Below, one piece after another: positions 8,093 to 17,751 of a stretch of DNA of 64,000 nucleotides; position 1 is the stretch's first letter, and each line of letters opens with the position of its first letter. A program made the translations under genes and the position numbers. Origin of the DNA: Trichomonas vaginalis G3 (lineage: Eukaryota > Parabasalia > Trichomonadida > Trichomonadidae). Under the pieces are notes generated by a model that worked only from the letters and a program-made list of their open reading frames with translations, made no database searches and was not told the origin of the DNA. Location of the stretch: contig NC_067204.1 of NCBI RefSeq assembly GCF_026262505.1, positions 11,984,522 through 12,048,521 on the forward strand. Direction: 5' to 3'.

Positions 8093-8935
8093 ATGTCAAC
8101 AACAGAGAACACAACAACAGTTATAGTCCATGAAGCTATAAATGAAGAATATGAGTGGGTTCAGTTTAACAAACAACTCCGTCTCATTCGTTCGGTCAAA
8201 GACGATATGTACCAAATGCAAAGTATTTTGACAGCATGTTTTGCTCCAGATACTAAGCTTCCTAAAGACTGGTTTAGGAACCAAAGCACACAAGAACTTT
8301 TGAGCGAAGCACAGCGAGACATACTTTTTTCTGAAAACAGTGAAGAACAGCGAGTAGGTAAAAAACCCCAGTCGCCAAAACTCTATGAAAATCGTGAAAA
8401 ATTGCCAAACGGTTTGAGAGGATATTATGTACATAGACTTCTTGTAAATGCTGTTGCAATGTGGGCTTCGCCTCGTTATGCTTGGTATATTTACAGACTT
8501 CTTGACGAAATTCATAGACAAGAACGTGAAGAGATGGAAAACAAGCTTGAAGCAAAAGACAAAAGCATTCAGAAAAGAATACCACGTTCGGTACCAAAAG
8601 GAAAGGAAAAGAACTATAAGTATATGATTTATACTGAAGAGATGGAAAATGAAGAAGATAAAGATATGGTTATGTTGCATTTAGTCAGAAGAAACAACAA
8701 AAGCTTTTACGACCTTGCTAAGATTTACAAATCTGACAGAAATTGGTTCTATCGCGAAAACTTACCGATTTCAATGACCCCAAATGAAGATGTGAAACAA
8801 ATAGTTCAAGATACGTTACCTCAAACACACTATGATATGAAAGGTTGTACAATACTTACCTTCAAAGAAGACTTACCGCTACTGAAAGAAAAAATAACAG
8901 AGTATTTTGACAACTTCAAACAAGTAGGTAAATGA
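8093..8935 (+). CDS. KilA-N domain protein, 280 aa
   Basis: The core at about residues 115-145 (YYVHRLLVNAVAMWASPRY followed by AWYIYRLLDE) matches the KilA-N DNA-binding signature of phages and large eukaryotic DNA viruses. A charged coiled linker and a C-terminal section that ends in a helical repeat follow. The N-terminal part (WVQFNKQLRLIRSVKDDMY) is a separate module. The homologue at 39001-39840 in copy B is well conserved but sits in a different place relative to its neighbours. A role in regulation or DNA binding is inferred from the family. Confidence 0.75.
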   Translation: MSTTENTTTVIVHEAINEEYEWVQFNKQLRLIRSVKDDMYQMQSILTACFAPDTKLPKDWFRNQSTQELLSEAQRDILFSENSEEQRVGKKPQSPKLYENREKLPNGLRGYYVHRLLVNAVAMWASPRYAWYIYRLLDEIHRQEREEMENKLEAKDKSIQKRIPRSVPKGKEKNYKYMIYTEEMENEEDKDMVMLHLVRRNNKSFYDLAKIYKSDRNWFYRENLPISMTPNEDVKQIVQDTLPQTHYDMKGCTILTFKEDLPLLKEKITEYFDNFKQVGK

Positions 8936-9021
8936 ACCTTTATTTTTATTGACTTTTTACAATTTGAACTTTGTTTGCGTAGATATGAATTCTGAAAGAA
9001 GTATGAGGGTCTTGTATGACT

Positions 9022-9817
9022 TTACTTCTCCCATAGTTCATGTCTGTCAAACTTACCTGCCATGGACTCTTTCATAAGTTCCATGAAATCGTCTTCGGAC
9101 AATCCGGGGAAAAGTATTATGTCAGTAAGTATTCTTTTAACATCCTTACTTAAACTCTTTGCTGTCTGTACACAAATGACAACTGAGATGTTAAAGTGTC
9201 TGAGCTTCTTAAGAATTCGACACATATCTTGTTCTCTGTTCTTTAACAAAGGATGAGAGGCGAAATCATCTAAGATAAGAAGACATCTATGAGGGTAAGT
9301 CTTCCAATCGTAAGATTGCAATTTCTTCGAAATGTATTCTATCTCTTTCTGTTTGTTTCTGAAGTGTTTCTTCTCTAATATTCTCTGCATTTCCTCATTT
9401 GGGTCTTTAAACTTAGAATTTATATACTCATTTATAGCATTATACTTCAAAACTCTTCTTTGGTACTTCTTTATCCAATCTAACAACTCAGTATCCTTTA
9501 TACATACTAACTTAGACTTCTTTATAATATCTTTGAACGAATTGACGGTTTGGTCAAATTGACCAGAAGTCGAACAAATAACAACTAACTCATAGAATGG
9601 GTTCTTCTCATCTAGTTCTTGTTGTTGTGCAGCCATTTTAAGATAAGTGAAAGTCTTACCCGACCCAGGTGGTGCAATTAGACCTGTTATACCATTCTGA
9701 GCAAATAAGAACTTTTCATGTATAGGCTTTATCTGAGCATTTTCTAACTTCCTCTTGTTCTTATTTAAAACATTCTCAAATTTCTTGTCAATGTCAGCAA
9801 ACTTTTTTTTCTAACAT
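9022..9817 (-). pseudogene. A32-like packaging ATPase (FtsK/HerA superfamily), broken
   Basis: The sequence includes the APPGSGKT-type P-loop, read in copy B as GLIAPPGSGKTFTYLK, and the Walker B-like stretch CLLILDDFASHP. A conserved CVQTAKSLSKD sensor-like block follows. In Polintons and related viruses this ATPase pumps DNA into the capsid. The gene lies at the border between the core block and the cargo island in both copies. It is divergent from the 9854 gene, with a spacer of about 36 bases. This copy is broken; copy B has a whole-looking frame. Confidence 0.85.
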
Positions 9818-9853
9818 ATTTTTAGAAAAATTAAAATTTTTATCTTTTAGAAA

Positions 9854-10306
9854 ATGTCTAGCGATTTCGCTATCTATATTCGAGACAAGCTTTTCGACAG
9901 CAAAACATCTGTCGACCATAAAATCTTACATAGTGTAAACAAGAAAGGTGAATTTGTTCTAAAGTTCTGTTTCTGGGAATATGACAAGAACCATAAAACA
10001 TTACAAAGAGCAGTCTTAAAATTTGTCAATGACAGACTTGTTGACAGAGATGACGCCGATTGGAAAGATGAAGTCCAACAAAAGTTCTTAGAATGCAAAG
10101 AAGACACATGCGCTGTTCTTGAAGATGAAATAGAAAACAGAATAGATGAGCTATTAAAGGACAAAGAACTTTTACATAGATATGGTTCTGAGAAATTTGA
10201 CATATCTCCACCAGAGAAGAAGAAGAAAGAAAAGAAAGAGAAAAAAGTAGAAGAAGAGAAAAAAGAACCTGAACCAGTTCCAGAGAAAAAGAAATTTGAC
10301 ATGTAA
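9854..10306 (+). CDS. Lys/Glu-tailed Polinton protein, 150 aa, unknown function
   Basis: The protein starts MSSDFAIYIRDKLFDSKT. A globular first half and a C-terminal tract dominated by Lys, Glu and Pro (residues about 118-150) can be seen. It is conserved at 36936-37382 in copy B with a slightly shorter tail. No known domain is recognised. Its constant position opposite the ATPase, with a shared divergent spacer, suggests co-expression with packaging functions. The start context is a T-rich box. Confidence 0.65.
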   Translation: MSSDFAIYIRDKLFDSKTSVDHKILHSVNKKGEFVLKFCFWEYDKNHKTLQRAVLKFVNDRLVDRDDADWKDEVQQKFLECKEDTCAVLEDEIENRIDELLKDKELLHRYGSEKFDISPPEKKKKEKKEKKVEEEKKEPEPVPEKKKFDM

Positions 10307-10322
10307 AAATAAAATTTTATTT

Positions 10323-10742
10323 TTAGAACATTTCTGGGTCAATGTCAATGTTCTCTTCCTCTTTAGGAGTAAACACTGGCTTAGACTCTAAAATCTTTTT
10401 ACCCAATTTACCTTGAACTTCTACAACTTTAGACTCATAATATTCATAGTCGTCTGTCTTCTTTGGTTCATAAGGTATAACAAGTTTGTATGCTTTGCCT
10501 TCTTTAAGGTTTGAGAACCTTCTGTCAAAACTTTCTTTGACTGTTAACAAACCTTATATGTCTAAGTCTTCAAATTTCGCACCATTTTTAGTCACAATAG
10601 CAAACTTAACTGGTTCGATGTTCCAAACTTTGCTGAATGAAGACTTTTCAAAATGGTAGGAGTAAACATTCAAATATGTGAATGGGTCTAGTTCTTCTTT
10701 AAGTCCTGACATGTACTTGTTTACTGAGATGAATTTTGTCAT
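10323..10742 (-). pseudogene. Unknown core-block protein, about 139 codons, broken
   Basis: This is homologous to 36502-36919 in copy B. The product begins MTKFISVNKYMSGLKEE and ends with an acidic tail (ENIDIDPEMF). A central section (FSNLKEGKAYKLVIPYEPKK) looks beta-rich, like a small OB- or SH3-type fold, but this is a guess from pattern only. A single-strand DNA-binding role would fit its place next to the helicase, though nothing in the sequence proves it. This copy is broken. Confidence 0.55.
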
Positions 10743-10779
10743 CTTTTCTATCGGATAAAAAAATATTTTTTTTTAAAAT

Positions 10780-12014
10780 TTACTCAGAAAAATTTTTCTT
10801 TGTATATACACCATTCTGAACATCTAAAAGACTTTTGACATTTGCCAAGAATGTTCGTTTAGAAGCTGCCATATAACCATATTCTTGACAATATTGTTTA
10901 TACGAATCGTACAATGACCTTTCATCTAATGACACAAAGTCAGTTTCATCTATGAACAGTTCATATACACTCTTGTTTGCTTCTAACAATGTTTGTCTCT
11001 CTTCGGTATGTGGAATTTGTCTTGGATTGAACTTAGAAATATCTAATGTCATGAAATATGAGAACAAGTGGTTGTAAAAGTCAGATGTCAAAGTTTCTGC
11101 TAAGTCGTCAAAATATTCTGTATCTTGCATATGAGAATCTGACGTTCTGACAACTACATATCTTCTGTCAGAACTTTCTAACTTCATCGGAACAGCATTG
11201 TTTGAAACCATAATGAAGTTTGCAACATTTTCACAAACTCTTTGGTCTTTATACTTTCTTTCAACAACTCCAACTTTGTCTGTTATAAGACTCTTCAAAG
11301 CATCTGAGTTCAAAACTTTTGTTGTATCTATACTTTGAAGTTCATTGCAAACTATAAGTTTCATATTCTCTATTGAGGAGTTAAACTTGCCACAGATGTT
11401 TTCTAAGTTTGTCATATTCGGATTCGAATAACCTTCTAACAGTTTGCACAAAATATCTGTAAAGAAAGTATTCTTACCAGTTCCTTGTTTTCCAATTATA
11501 ATGAGAGCAGTTTCATTTTTAGCACTTGGATGTTGTAAGATATTTGCAAACCAACATAAGATATACTCATAAACTTTTTGGTTTCCATTGCATATAATTT
11601 CTTTGACATGGTCTAACCAAGCTTCTATAATATTTTTTTCCATTCTACTTGTTCGTATTTATATCCAGTGAAGATAGAATAGAAGTTTGGAGAAGGTGTA
11701 TAGAACTTTATACCTCGAACTGAAAAATCTTCTAACTTTGACAATAAGATATCCCAAGCATCTAACATCTTCATTCTAACTTGTACAACTTTTATTTTCT
11801 TAAGTTTCTGTCTACATTCTTGTTCAGACACTATTGTTGCTCTTGGTTTGTTAAAGACAACATCCCATTCTTTCATGACATAACATTCTGGGGCAGAGTC
11901 AACATAAATGACTAAACGTTTCAAATTCTCGACTGCTTTGTTATAGTCTCAAAATGGACACATATTTCTGAATGCTTGGAAGTCATAAAAATCTGAAACA
12001 TCTATTCTGTACAT
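10780..12014 (-). pseudogene. SF3-type helicase (D5-like/DUF5906 family), broken
   Basis: The gene carries GKQGTGKN (Walker A), a VCNELQ Walker B block and a VSNNAVPMKLESSDRRY block with the motif C asparagine and an arginine-finger-like pair. These are typical of superfamily 3 helicases of viruses and plasmids. SF3 helicases unwind the element's DNA in replication. Helicases of this type are present in only some Polinton-like elements. The homologue in copy B is one long frame (35229-36464). This copy is broken. Confidence 0.85.
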
Positions 12015-12016
12015 TT

Positions 12017-12857
12017 TTATAAAAATAAAAAAAATAATTTTTTTATTCTTGACTTTCTTGTTGCATTCAGGAGGTATTTCTTGCATTTGTTGTGAGTTTG
12101 AGCATTTGGTTCTTGTAATACAATACTTTCACCAGTTGCATCTTCCAATTCGATACTTTCTGCTGTCATTGAAAATACATAGGACATAAAAGTTTTACGG
12201 AACAAAGTTTGCGTCAACTAAGGTTAAGTTTATGTTTGCTAAAGTGTTTGAGTTTACTAAACTGAAAACTCTGCATTCGAATGAACAATAGGCAAACCAG
12301 CAGAGAAAGTGTTGTTTATACGCATAAGTATCTTTTGGTCATAATAGTTTCTGTCGACATTCGAATAACACTTTGAACCTAAGTTTGAAACAATATATAA
12401 AATAGGTGTACTTAAAGTCAACGGAACAGACAAACCTTTTACAATATAATATCCATTATTCCATTCTGCTTCTATAGGAAATGTTTGGTTGTAAAACCCT
12501 GAAATAAGTTTTTGCATTATAACTCATGTCATTTAAAATGAAAGGAAAAGTTCCAGTAAATTTTATAGTTCCCGCATGTGTTATAGAACTTAAAATATTT
12601 TTCTGGAAAAGTTGGTTAAACAGGTCTACAAAACCACCTGGTTGTATTTCAGAATATGTATCTTCCCAATAGTATTTCATACCATTTAAAACAATATAGT
12701 CATCTGGAGTCAAAAGAGCAAAACATGCTTTAGTCGTCATTGTGTTTAAGGTTAGTTTACAATATCTTCCTTGAGGACTTTGAAGATATGTAGTTATAGA
12801 GTTATATGACTCAGGGTTATTTGTTGTTATAGTATACAGAAGTATGTTTTCTGCCAT
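12017..12857 (-). pseudogene. Minor capsid (penton-type) candidate, broken
   Basis: This is homologous to 34390-35198 in copy B. The protein is beta-rich with long polar strands (YSNVDRNYYDQKILMRINNT). It is placed two genes from the major capsid candidate, where Polintons usually carry the minor capsid (penton) gene. Assignment as a single jelly-roll penton is inference from position and composition. This copy is broken. Confidence 0.5.
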
Positions 12858-12861
12858 TTAC

Positions 12862-13437
12862 TTAGCAAATAAACTTCAAAGAAATGTTATGGTCGTCAAA
12901 TATTTTTATAACGTCTGGGAAACTATATTTTAAGTTCAACGTTTCACCTCCTTTCATAACGTATATCTTGTCAATGACATTATATGAAACACCACAGCAA
13001 CCAATGTCGGGTTCTATTTCTTTGATGTTTATATCGTCTGCCTCTGTCAAAAGTTTCAATAGTTCTTTCAAACTTCATGAGGGCAATGACATATGAGTTC
13101 ACTTTTACAGGGTTGTGTTCGACCAAGTTTAACATTATACTTAAAGCTTGACAAATCTTCTCCTGAGTTTGAAGTTTGTCTTTCAGTTGTTGGTAGTCGT
13201 TTCGAATATCTGCAACAGAACTTAAGTCTCTGTTAACTTCAGGATATGTTGGTTCTTTTACAGGAACAATTGTTATACCATCTTCGTCTTCGTATGGTTT
13301 CCCCACTTCAACATCTCTGTCTTTGACATTGACAACAACACTTTGACTGTTTGTTTGAGTTGGTGAATTTAACTTACATCTGCCACCGCCATTAAACCTT
13401 TTGAAACACTTACGCTTCTATTTTTCGGAAATGACAT
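12862..13437 (-). pseudogene. Unknown core-block protein, broken
   Basis: This is homologous to the 193-codon gene at 33561-34142 in copy B. It begins MSFPKNRSVSVSKGLMA. A charged linker, a helical section with QQLKDKLQTQEKICQAL, and a C-terminal domain with the DIGCCGVSYNVIDKIYV block follow. No family is recognised. The start faces the gene at 13456 across an 18-bp spacer, shared with copy B. This copy is broken. Confidence 0.55.
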
Positions 13438-13455
13438 TTTACTTAGAATAAAAAG
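13438..13455. promoter_or_regulatory. 18-bp divergent spacer, probable bidirectional promoter
   Basis: Only 18 bases, TTTACTTAGAATAAAAAG, separate two divergent start codons. The core is close to a palindrome and is the same in copy B (33543-33560). It resembles the spacers at 47607-47622 and 50094-50111. With no room for separate promoters, both genes must share it or be transcribed from within each other. Confidence 0.5.
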
Positions 13456-13875
13456 ATGGACGTATTCGGATATCTTATTGAATTGAAGCAGAACAAAGTT
13501 TATACTCACAAACAATACAAATACATTGACAGAATAGTTCTTTACACAAACAATGGAAAATGTTATAGAATAGCAATATTTGCTGAACCAAAATATTTTC
13601 ATAAAGCAAAGAAAGTTGGTATAACTGAAATGGTGAAAGTTCTTGAAGCAGACAAAAATATAACTTCAAAACTTACAGATATTACTAAAGGAAAGTTTAT
13701 CTTACAATATTATGTCAAAACTGGCGTACTGTCAACATTTGACGGAGAGAAGTCAGTTCAAGAACAACTTACTGACCTGCTGCCAAAATCTGCTCGATGG
13801 AAGCTGTCGTTATGCCAATCTGAGGAGCCCCAGCAGGTTTCATCGAACGAATCTTCAAAAGAGCATCTTCCGTGA
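13456..13875 (+). CDS. Unknown protein, 139 aa, antisense overlap with capsid gene
   Basis: The protein begins MDVFGYLIELKQNKVYTHKQ. The fold looks beta-rich in the first half and then helical. The last 107 bases lie on the opposite strand of the 3' end of the major capsid candidate. Both frames are kept in copy B (33123-33542), which supports a real overlap. No family is recognised. Its constant position between capsid genes suggests a virion or assembly role, which is inference. Confidence 0.6.
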   Translation: MDVFGYLIELKQNKVYTHKQYKYIDRIVLYTNNGKCYRIAIFAEPKYFHKAKKVGITEMVKVLEADKNITSKLTDITKGKFILQYYVKTGVLSTFDGEKSVQEQLTDLLPKSARWKLSLCQSEEPQQVSSNESSKEHLP

Positions 13876-15377
13876 AAAGTGCTATTGGTTTTGTAAACTT
13901 CTTTGCTCTCAATTCATCTGGACCGTCTCTGTCACCAGTATATTGTATTTGTACACTACCAACAGTTGAAATACCACCCATAAAGTCTTCTGAGTCAGCA
14001 AATGGAATGCCAAGCCAAAAGTTTGAACGGTCTCCATTTGTATATTGAGTTTTTTGACCTCCTGTATGAGTCCATACTTTCACATATGGCATAATAGAAT
14101 TTTGCATTTCAGGTTAATGGTTGTTGTGAAGTTGTTGTTAAAGTTCATAGCATCTAATGTCAAGTTGTATGACCTCATATCCTCAACTGTAGAATATTCT
14201 TCTCTTGGATAATATTTGCCATCTATGTTTATACGATATTTAATACCAGGGTTGTAGAAACAAGAATAGTCATTTATAGTTCGTCTGAACAGTACAAACA
14301 TAGTATCTGCATGTTTCATTGCAGTTGTTAAAGCAATATCTGTTCTTGCACCTGCGGCTCCTGGATTTTGGTTTCCAACTTCACCTGCAAAGTCTTTGAC
14401 AGATATTTGGTGTATAGGGAACATAAGTGGAACTGCAATATATTTGGCAGCTAAAGCATTTGAAATATCTGGGTCAACATATAGACTGCAAGTCTGCTTT
14501 CTATTCTCTTGCATTCAAACTGTTCGCATGTGAACTTAACTGGGTCCCAAGCAGTTCCAGCAGCATTGAAATAATAGTTTACTTCATTGTTGAAGTTTGA
14601 GAAACCAAAGTCTAAGTCAACTTTGTCTTTGCAAAATTCGGCGAATGACGTTTTATTTGTTCCCTTTACGTCTGTAATAGTGAATGGGTCTTGTGTTGGT
14701 GCAATGACTAAGTTATTTTTGCTTGGAGTAAGTTCGATAGAAATTTTTCCTGCCCGGTTTGGCAAGTATCTTAAAAACCTGAAGATGAGGAAAGATGACA
14801 AAGGAACTCTAAGTTTCAGTTTTACTTTGGTTACTGCTGCTGCAGTTTGTCCAGAAAGGTTAACATAAACTCCTGGAACGTTAGGGTCAAGTCTTCTTAT
14901 TTTCTCAATTGTGGCATACTGGTCTGTTTGTTCTCTAGCTTGTGGTTGTACTGAGTTTCTCAAAGCGAACCATTCATAGTTTGCCCATGTTACTGTTTGA
15001 ACTAAGTCAGAGTTAGAATATATCTTATATCCCATGAAAACTTCTGGAGCATATTGGTATCCGACATAGAAAATTCCATTGCAACCTTTCTTGTCAGACA
15101 ACTTGGCAGAAGGTTTTATTTCAATGTCTTGTTCCACGTATAAGAATGAGTTGTCAATAGAAATAATATGAAACCTGTCGCAAGCAATATCTACTGTTGT
15201 TGAAGAACCTTCTCCAAACTCACCTACGTTTCCATAAGAAACAGCAGTTGTATATTCGTAAGTTCCAGGAACTATTTCTGACCTTCTAATGGCATTGTCG
15301 CATTCGTTATACCATTCGGAAACATTTCCGTTCATGGCATCCAAAACTGTTGGCGTTATATTCTGAGCGGCGTACAT
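13769..15377 (-). pseudogene. Major capsid protein candidate (double jelly-roll type), broken
   Basis: This is a long beta-rich protein that starts MYAAQNITPTVLDAMNG. A block LRVPLSSFLIFRFLRYLP followed by a strand with ISIELTPSKNN resembles the strand pattern between the two jelly rolls of Polinton and adenovirus-like major capsid proteins. Length, position beside the minor capsid candidate and copy-to-copy conservation agree with this. The identification is by pattern and context, not by search. This copy is broken. Confidence 0.65.
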
Positions 15378-15409
15378 TTCATATGGGTAAAAATATAGAA
15401 TAGTTGGAT

Positions 15410-17296
15410 TTATATGTCATAATAGAACCCGCTCGGACCAAGCTTTACTTTCTTCCTGACTGAGTTTTTAACTGAGTTTTTAACTCTTCTTTTTCCTTCA
15501 TTGCCACTACTTTCACTAGATGAAGTTACTTCTTCACTACTTTCACTTTGTTCTACTCTTCTCTTCTTCTTTGGTGTCGCTTTTGGTAACTTGCCCTCTG
15601 CTTCAAGTTGTTGCATCTTTGCCTTATGTTCACCTAGTATGTTGTAAATTTCCCATGTCCTTTTTGCCTTTGGGCTCTGGTCGCCCATCTCAGGTAACCT
15701 ATATCCTAGAAAGATTTTGTCATAGTTTGTATTTGAGTCTTCGCGTATTGTTTGCATGACTCTTTCCTGAGTTTCCGGTTCAAGCTCTTCAAATATAGCT
15801 TGTCCATATGGAATAAGCTCGTTTCCAAATATATGTTTTTGTAGCCATTCTGGTTTTCTTTCCATGTAACCAATAATATCTTTTGTGAATGGGAAAGCTT
15901 TTACCCAACGTTTCAGTCTTGCGTCATTTATTTCTGTAGTTGGTTTTATTTTGTCATGGAACATGTTTTTCAATACTAACATTTCATTTGGTACTGTCCA
16001 TTTGAGTTTTCTTAAATATTCATCCCTTCTCAGTTCATTGTCTGCAAAGTAAGTTTTTATGACATTTTGCAAACTTTCGTTTGCAAGGTCATGTACAATA
16101 GGTTCTCTTCCTTCTCTCTCCCTAACTCTCTTTCTAAACTCTTCACCAAATATACCATCTCTATGGTTCTGTGTAGTTCTTTGAGATAAATGTTCTAGAA
16201 CGTCAGGTGTTATATTTCCCTCAGCCATGTTCATTTCATACTGGTCCAAAATATCTGCATCTTTCATATCTTTCAATGGCATTAAAGCCGCGCTGAAAAT
16301 ACCCGTTATATCTGGTTCACCATTCACTTCCATTGCGTCTACAACTTCTTGGAATTGAGGTTGTAAGTTTATGAACCACCTATCCGGATTAGCTTTATGA
16401 CCCCATTTCATTGTAGTTCCATAGTCTGCAGAAACAAAAGTAGGTTTGTTTCCATATTGGTTAGGTTCTGAATGAACTTTAAACAATGTTTCATTTCTAT
16501 ATGTTTTGTTGAAATTAAACCTTTTATTTTCACCGAGTTCAGCCAAAGATTGAACGTTATATGGTCGTAAGTAAAAAGGATTATTGTATTTGCGTACATT
16601 TTCTTTCAGTACTTCCATTCTATGCTGAATATTTTCATCTGATGTTGGAGTCTTTTGTATGTCGGTGAACATTTTTCGATATTCTTCTACTATGTCAGCC
16701 GAATTTTTCTTAGACTCTTGGAAAGATTCCATATTCTCCTCATACTCTTGTTGAGGATCAAGATTTTTCGGCTGTTCCAAATCTTCATCTAGTTCTGTGA
16801 AGTTAGTTTCCAAAGGAGGGATTTGTTCGTTTCCTTCAGGCTCTTCTAGCTGTTGTTGCTGAACTATTTCTTCCATGTCTGGTTGTATCTGAACTTCTTC
16901 CTGTTGAGTTTCTTGTACCTCATCTGCTGGCATTTCATATATTCCGAGACCGTTTTTAACAAGTTCCCTATCTAAGTCATCCGGACTCATAAACCTTTCT
17001 TCTTTCGTTCCGTCTCTATTTTTTACGCGTTTCATGAAGAGAGTTGAATTATCATTTAGCTCTGACATCAAATATCTCGGAGTAAATTCATTCATGTCAT
17101 TTGGATGATATGCTATTAAATCATATCCCTTAGCGAGCTTGTATTTTCCAGGTTTGAGATTATATCCGATTTGATGCTGAGCCATAAAGCTAAATAGGTT
17201 CGGGTCAGTATTTCCTTCCTTGAACTTTCTAATAGCTTCTTTATATCTGTCACTAAAGTCAAGAGTATCTGGGTAACCATAATCTTCCTTAAGCAT
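15410..17296 (-). CDS. Large acidic core-block protein, 628 aa, unknown function
   Basis: The frame opens at the ATG at 17296 (MLKEDYGYPDTLDFSDRY) and runs to 15410. The first 120 residues look globular. A long Glu/Gln-rich acidic section (about 125-215), a large helical domain (about 230-560), and a Ser/Glu then Lys/Arg-rich tail (SESSEEVTSSSESSGNEGKR) follow. No known family is recognised. It precedes the major capsid gene in both copies, so a scaffold, portal-like or capsid-assembly role is conceivable but unproven. The copy B homologue is broken. Confidence 0.65.
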   Translation of the reverse strand: MLKEDYGYPDTLDFSDRYKEAIRKFKEGNTDPNLFSFMAQHQIGYNLKPGKYKLAKGYDLIAYHPNDMNEFTPRYLMSELNDNSTLFMKRVKNRDGTKEERFMSPDDLDRELVKNGLGIYEMPADEVQETQQEEVQIQPDMEEIVQQQQLEEPEGNEQIPPLETNFTELDEDLEQPKNLDPQQEYEENMESFQESKKNSADIVEEYRKMFTDIQKTPTSDENIQHRMEVLKENVRKYNNPFYLRPYNVQSLAELGENKRFNFNKTYRNETLFKVHSEPNQYGNKPTFVSADYGTTMKWGHKANPDRWFINLQPQFQEVVDAMEVNGEPDITGIFSAALMPLKDMKDADILDQYEMNMAEGNITPDVLEHLSQRTTQNHRDGIFGEEFRKRVREREGREPIVHDLANESLQNVIKTYFADNELRRDEYLRKLKWTVPNEMLVLKNMFHDKIKPTTEINDARLKRWVKAFPFTKDIIGYMERKPEWLQKHIFGNELIPYGQAIFEELEPETQERVMQTIREDSNTNYDKIFLGYRLPEMGDQSPKAKRTWEIYNILGEHKAKMQQLEAEGKLPKATPKKKRRVEQSESSEEVTSSSESSGNEGKRRVKNSVKNSVRKKVKLGPSGFYYDI

Positions 17297-17298
17297 TT

Positions 17299-17675
17299 TT
17301 AAGAATTCTTGGTTTCCTTTTCTCTACTTCTTTTATGTCCTTGCTCTGTTTGTGGTTGTTGTTGTGCAGGGTTTTGAACTGTTGGTTGCTGTGCTGGTTG
17401 TGGAGGTGGTTGTTGTGCTGGTTTTGGTTGTGGTGCTGGATTTTGAACTGTTGGTTGCTGTGCAGGGTTTTGAACTGTTGGTTGCTGTGCTGGATTTTGA
17501 ACTGTTGGTTTTGGTTGTTGTTGTGGTGCTGGATTTTGAACTGTTGGTTGTTGTGTTGGTTTTGGTGCATGCCTGTGTCTGTGTCCATGTGACGATGTAA
17601 ATGTTTTAGGTAGTCCTGGTGCAGGTGCTTCTCTTGGAGGGTTTGGTGGTATATAAGTTCCACCAGCTGGCACAT
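17299..17675 (-). CDS. Pro/Gln/Asn-rich repeat tract
   Basis: The minus strand carries a nine-residue repeat around QPTVQNPAQ, 27 bp per unit. It is preceded by a Pro-rich stretch (GGTYIPPNPPREAPAPGLP) and a His-rich stretch (HGHRHRHAPK). The frame starts on GTG with no clear ATG, so this may be part of a larger product rather than a free gene. The tract is much shorter in copy B (29590-29690). Adjacent frames on both strands are also open only because of the repeat. Confidence 0.5.
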
Positions 17676-17751
17676 ATGTTCCATCTGCAGCATAATGTCC
17701 TACCTGACTTTTCGTTTTTAAGAAAGCATTTACTAGGTCTGTTTTGGTCTG

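Noticed and set aside
10720-10740. Third copy of the TTTACTGAGATGAA leader box
   Set aside because: It lies on the reverse strand within coding sequence (ISVNK) and is a chance match.
17335-17600. Hydrophobic Leu/Val/Trp-rich frames opposite the Pro/Gln tract
   Set aside because: They are the reverse reading of a codon repeat and not a membrane protein.
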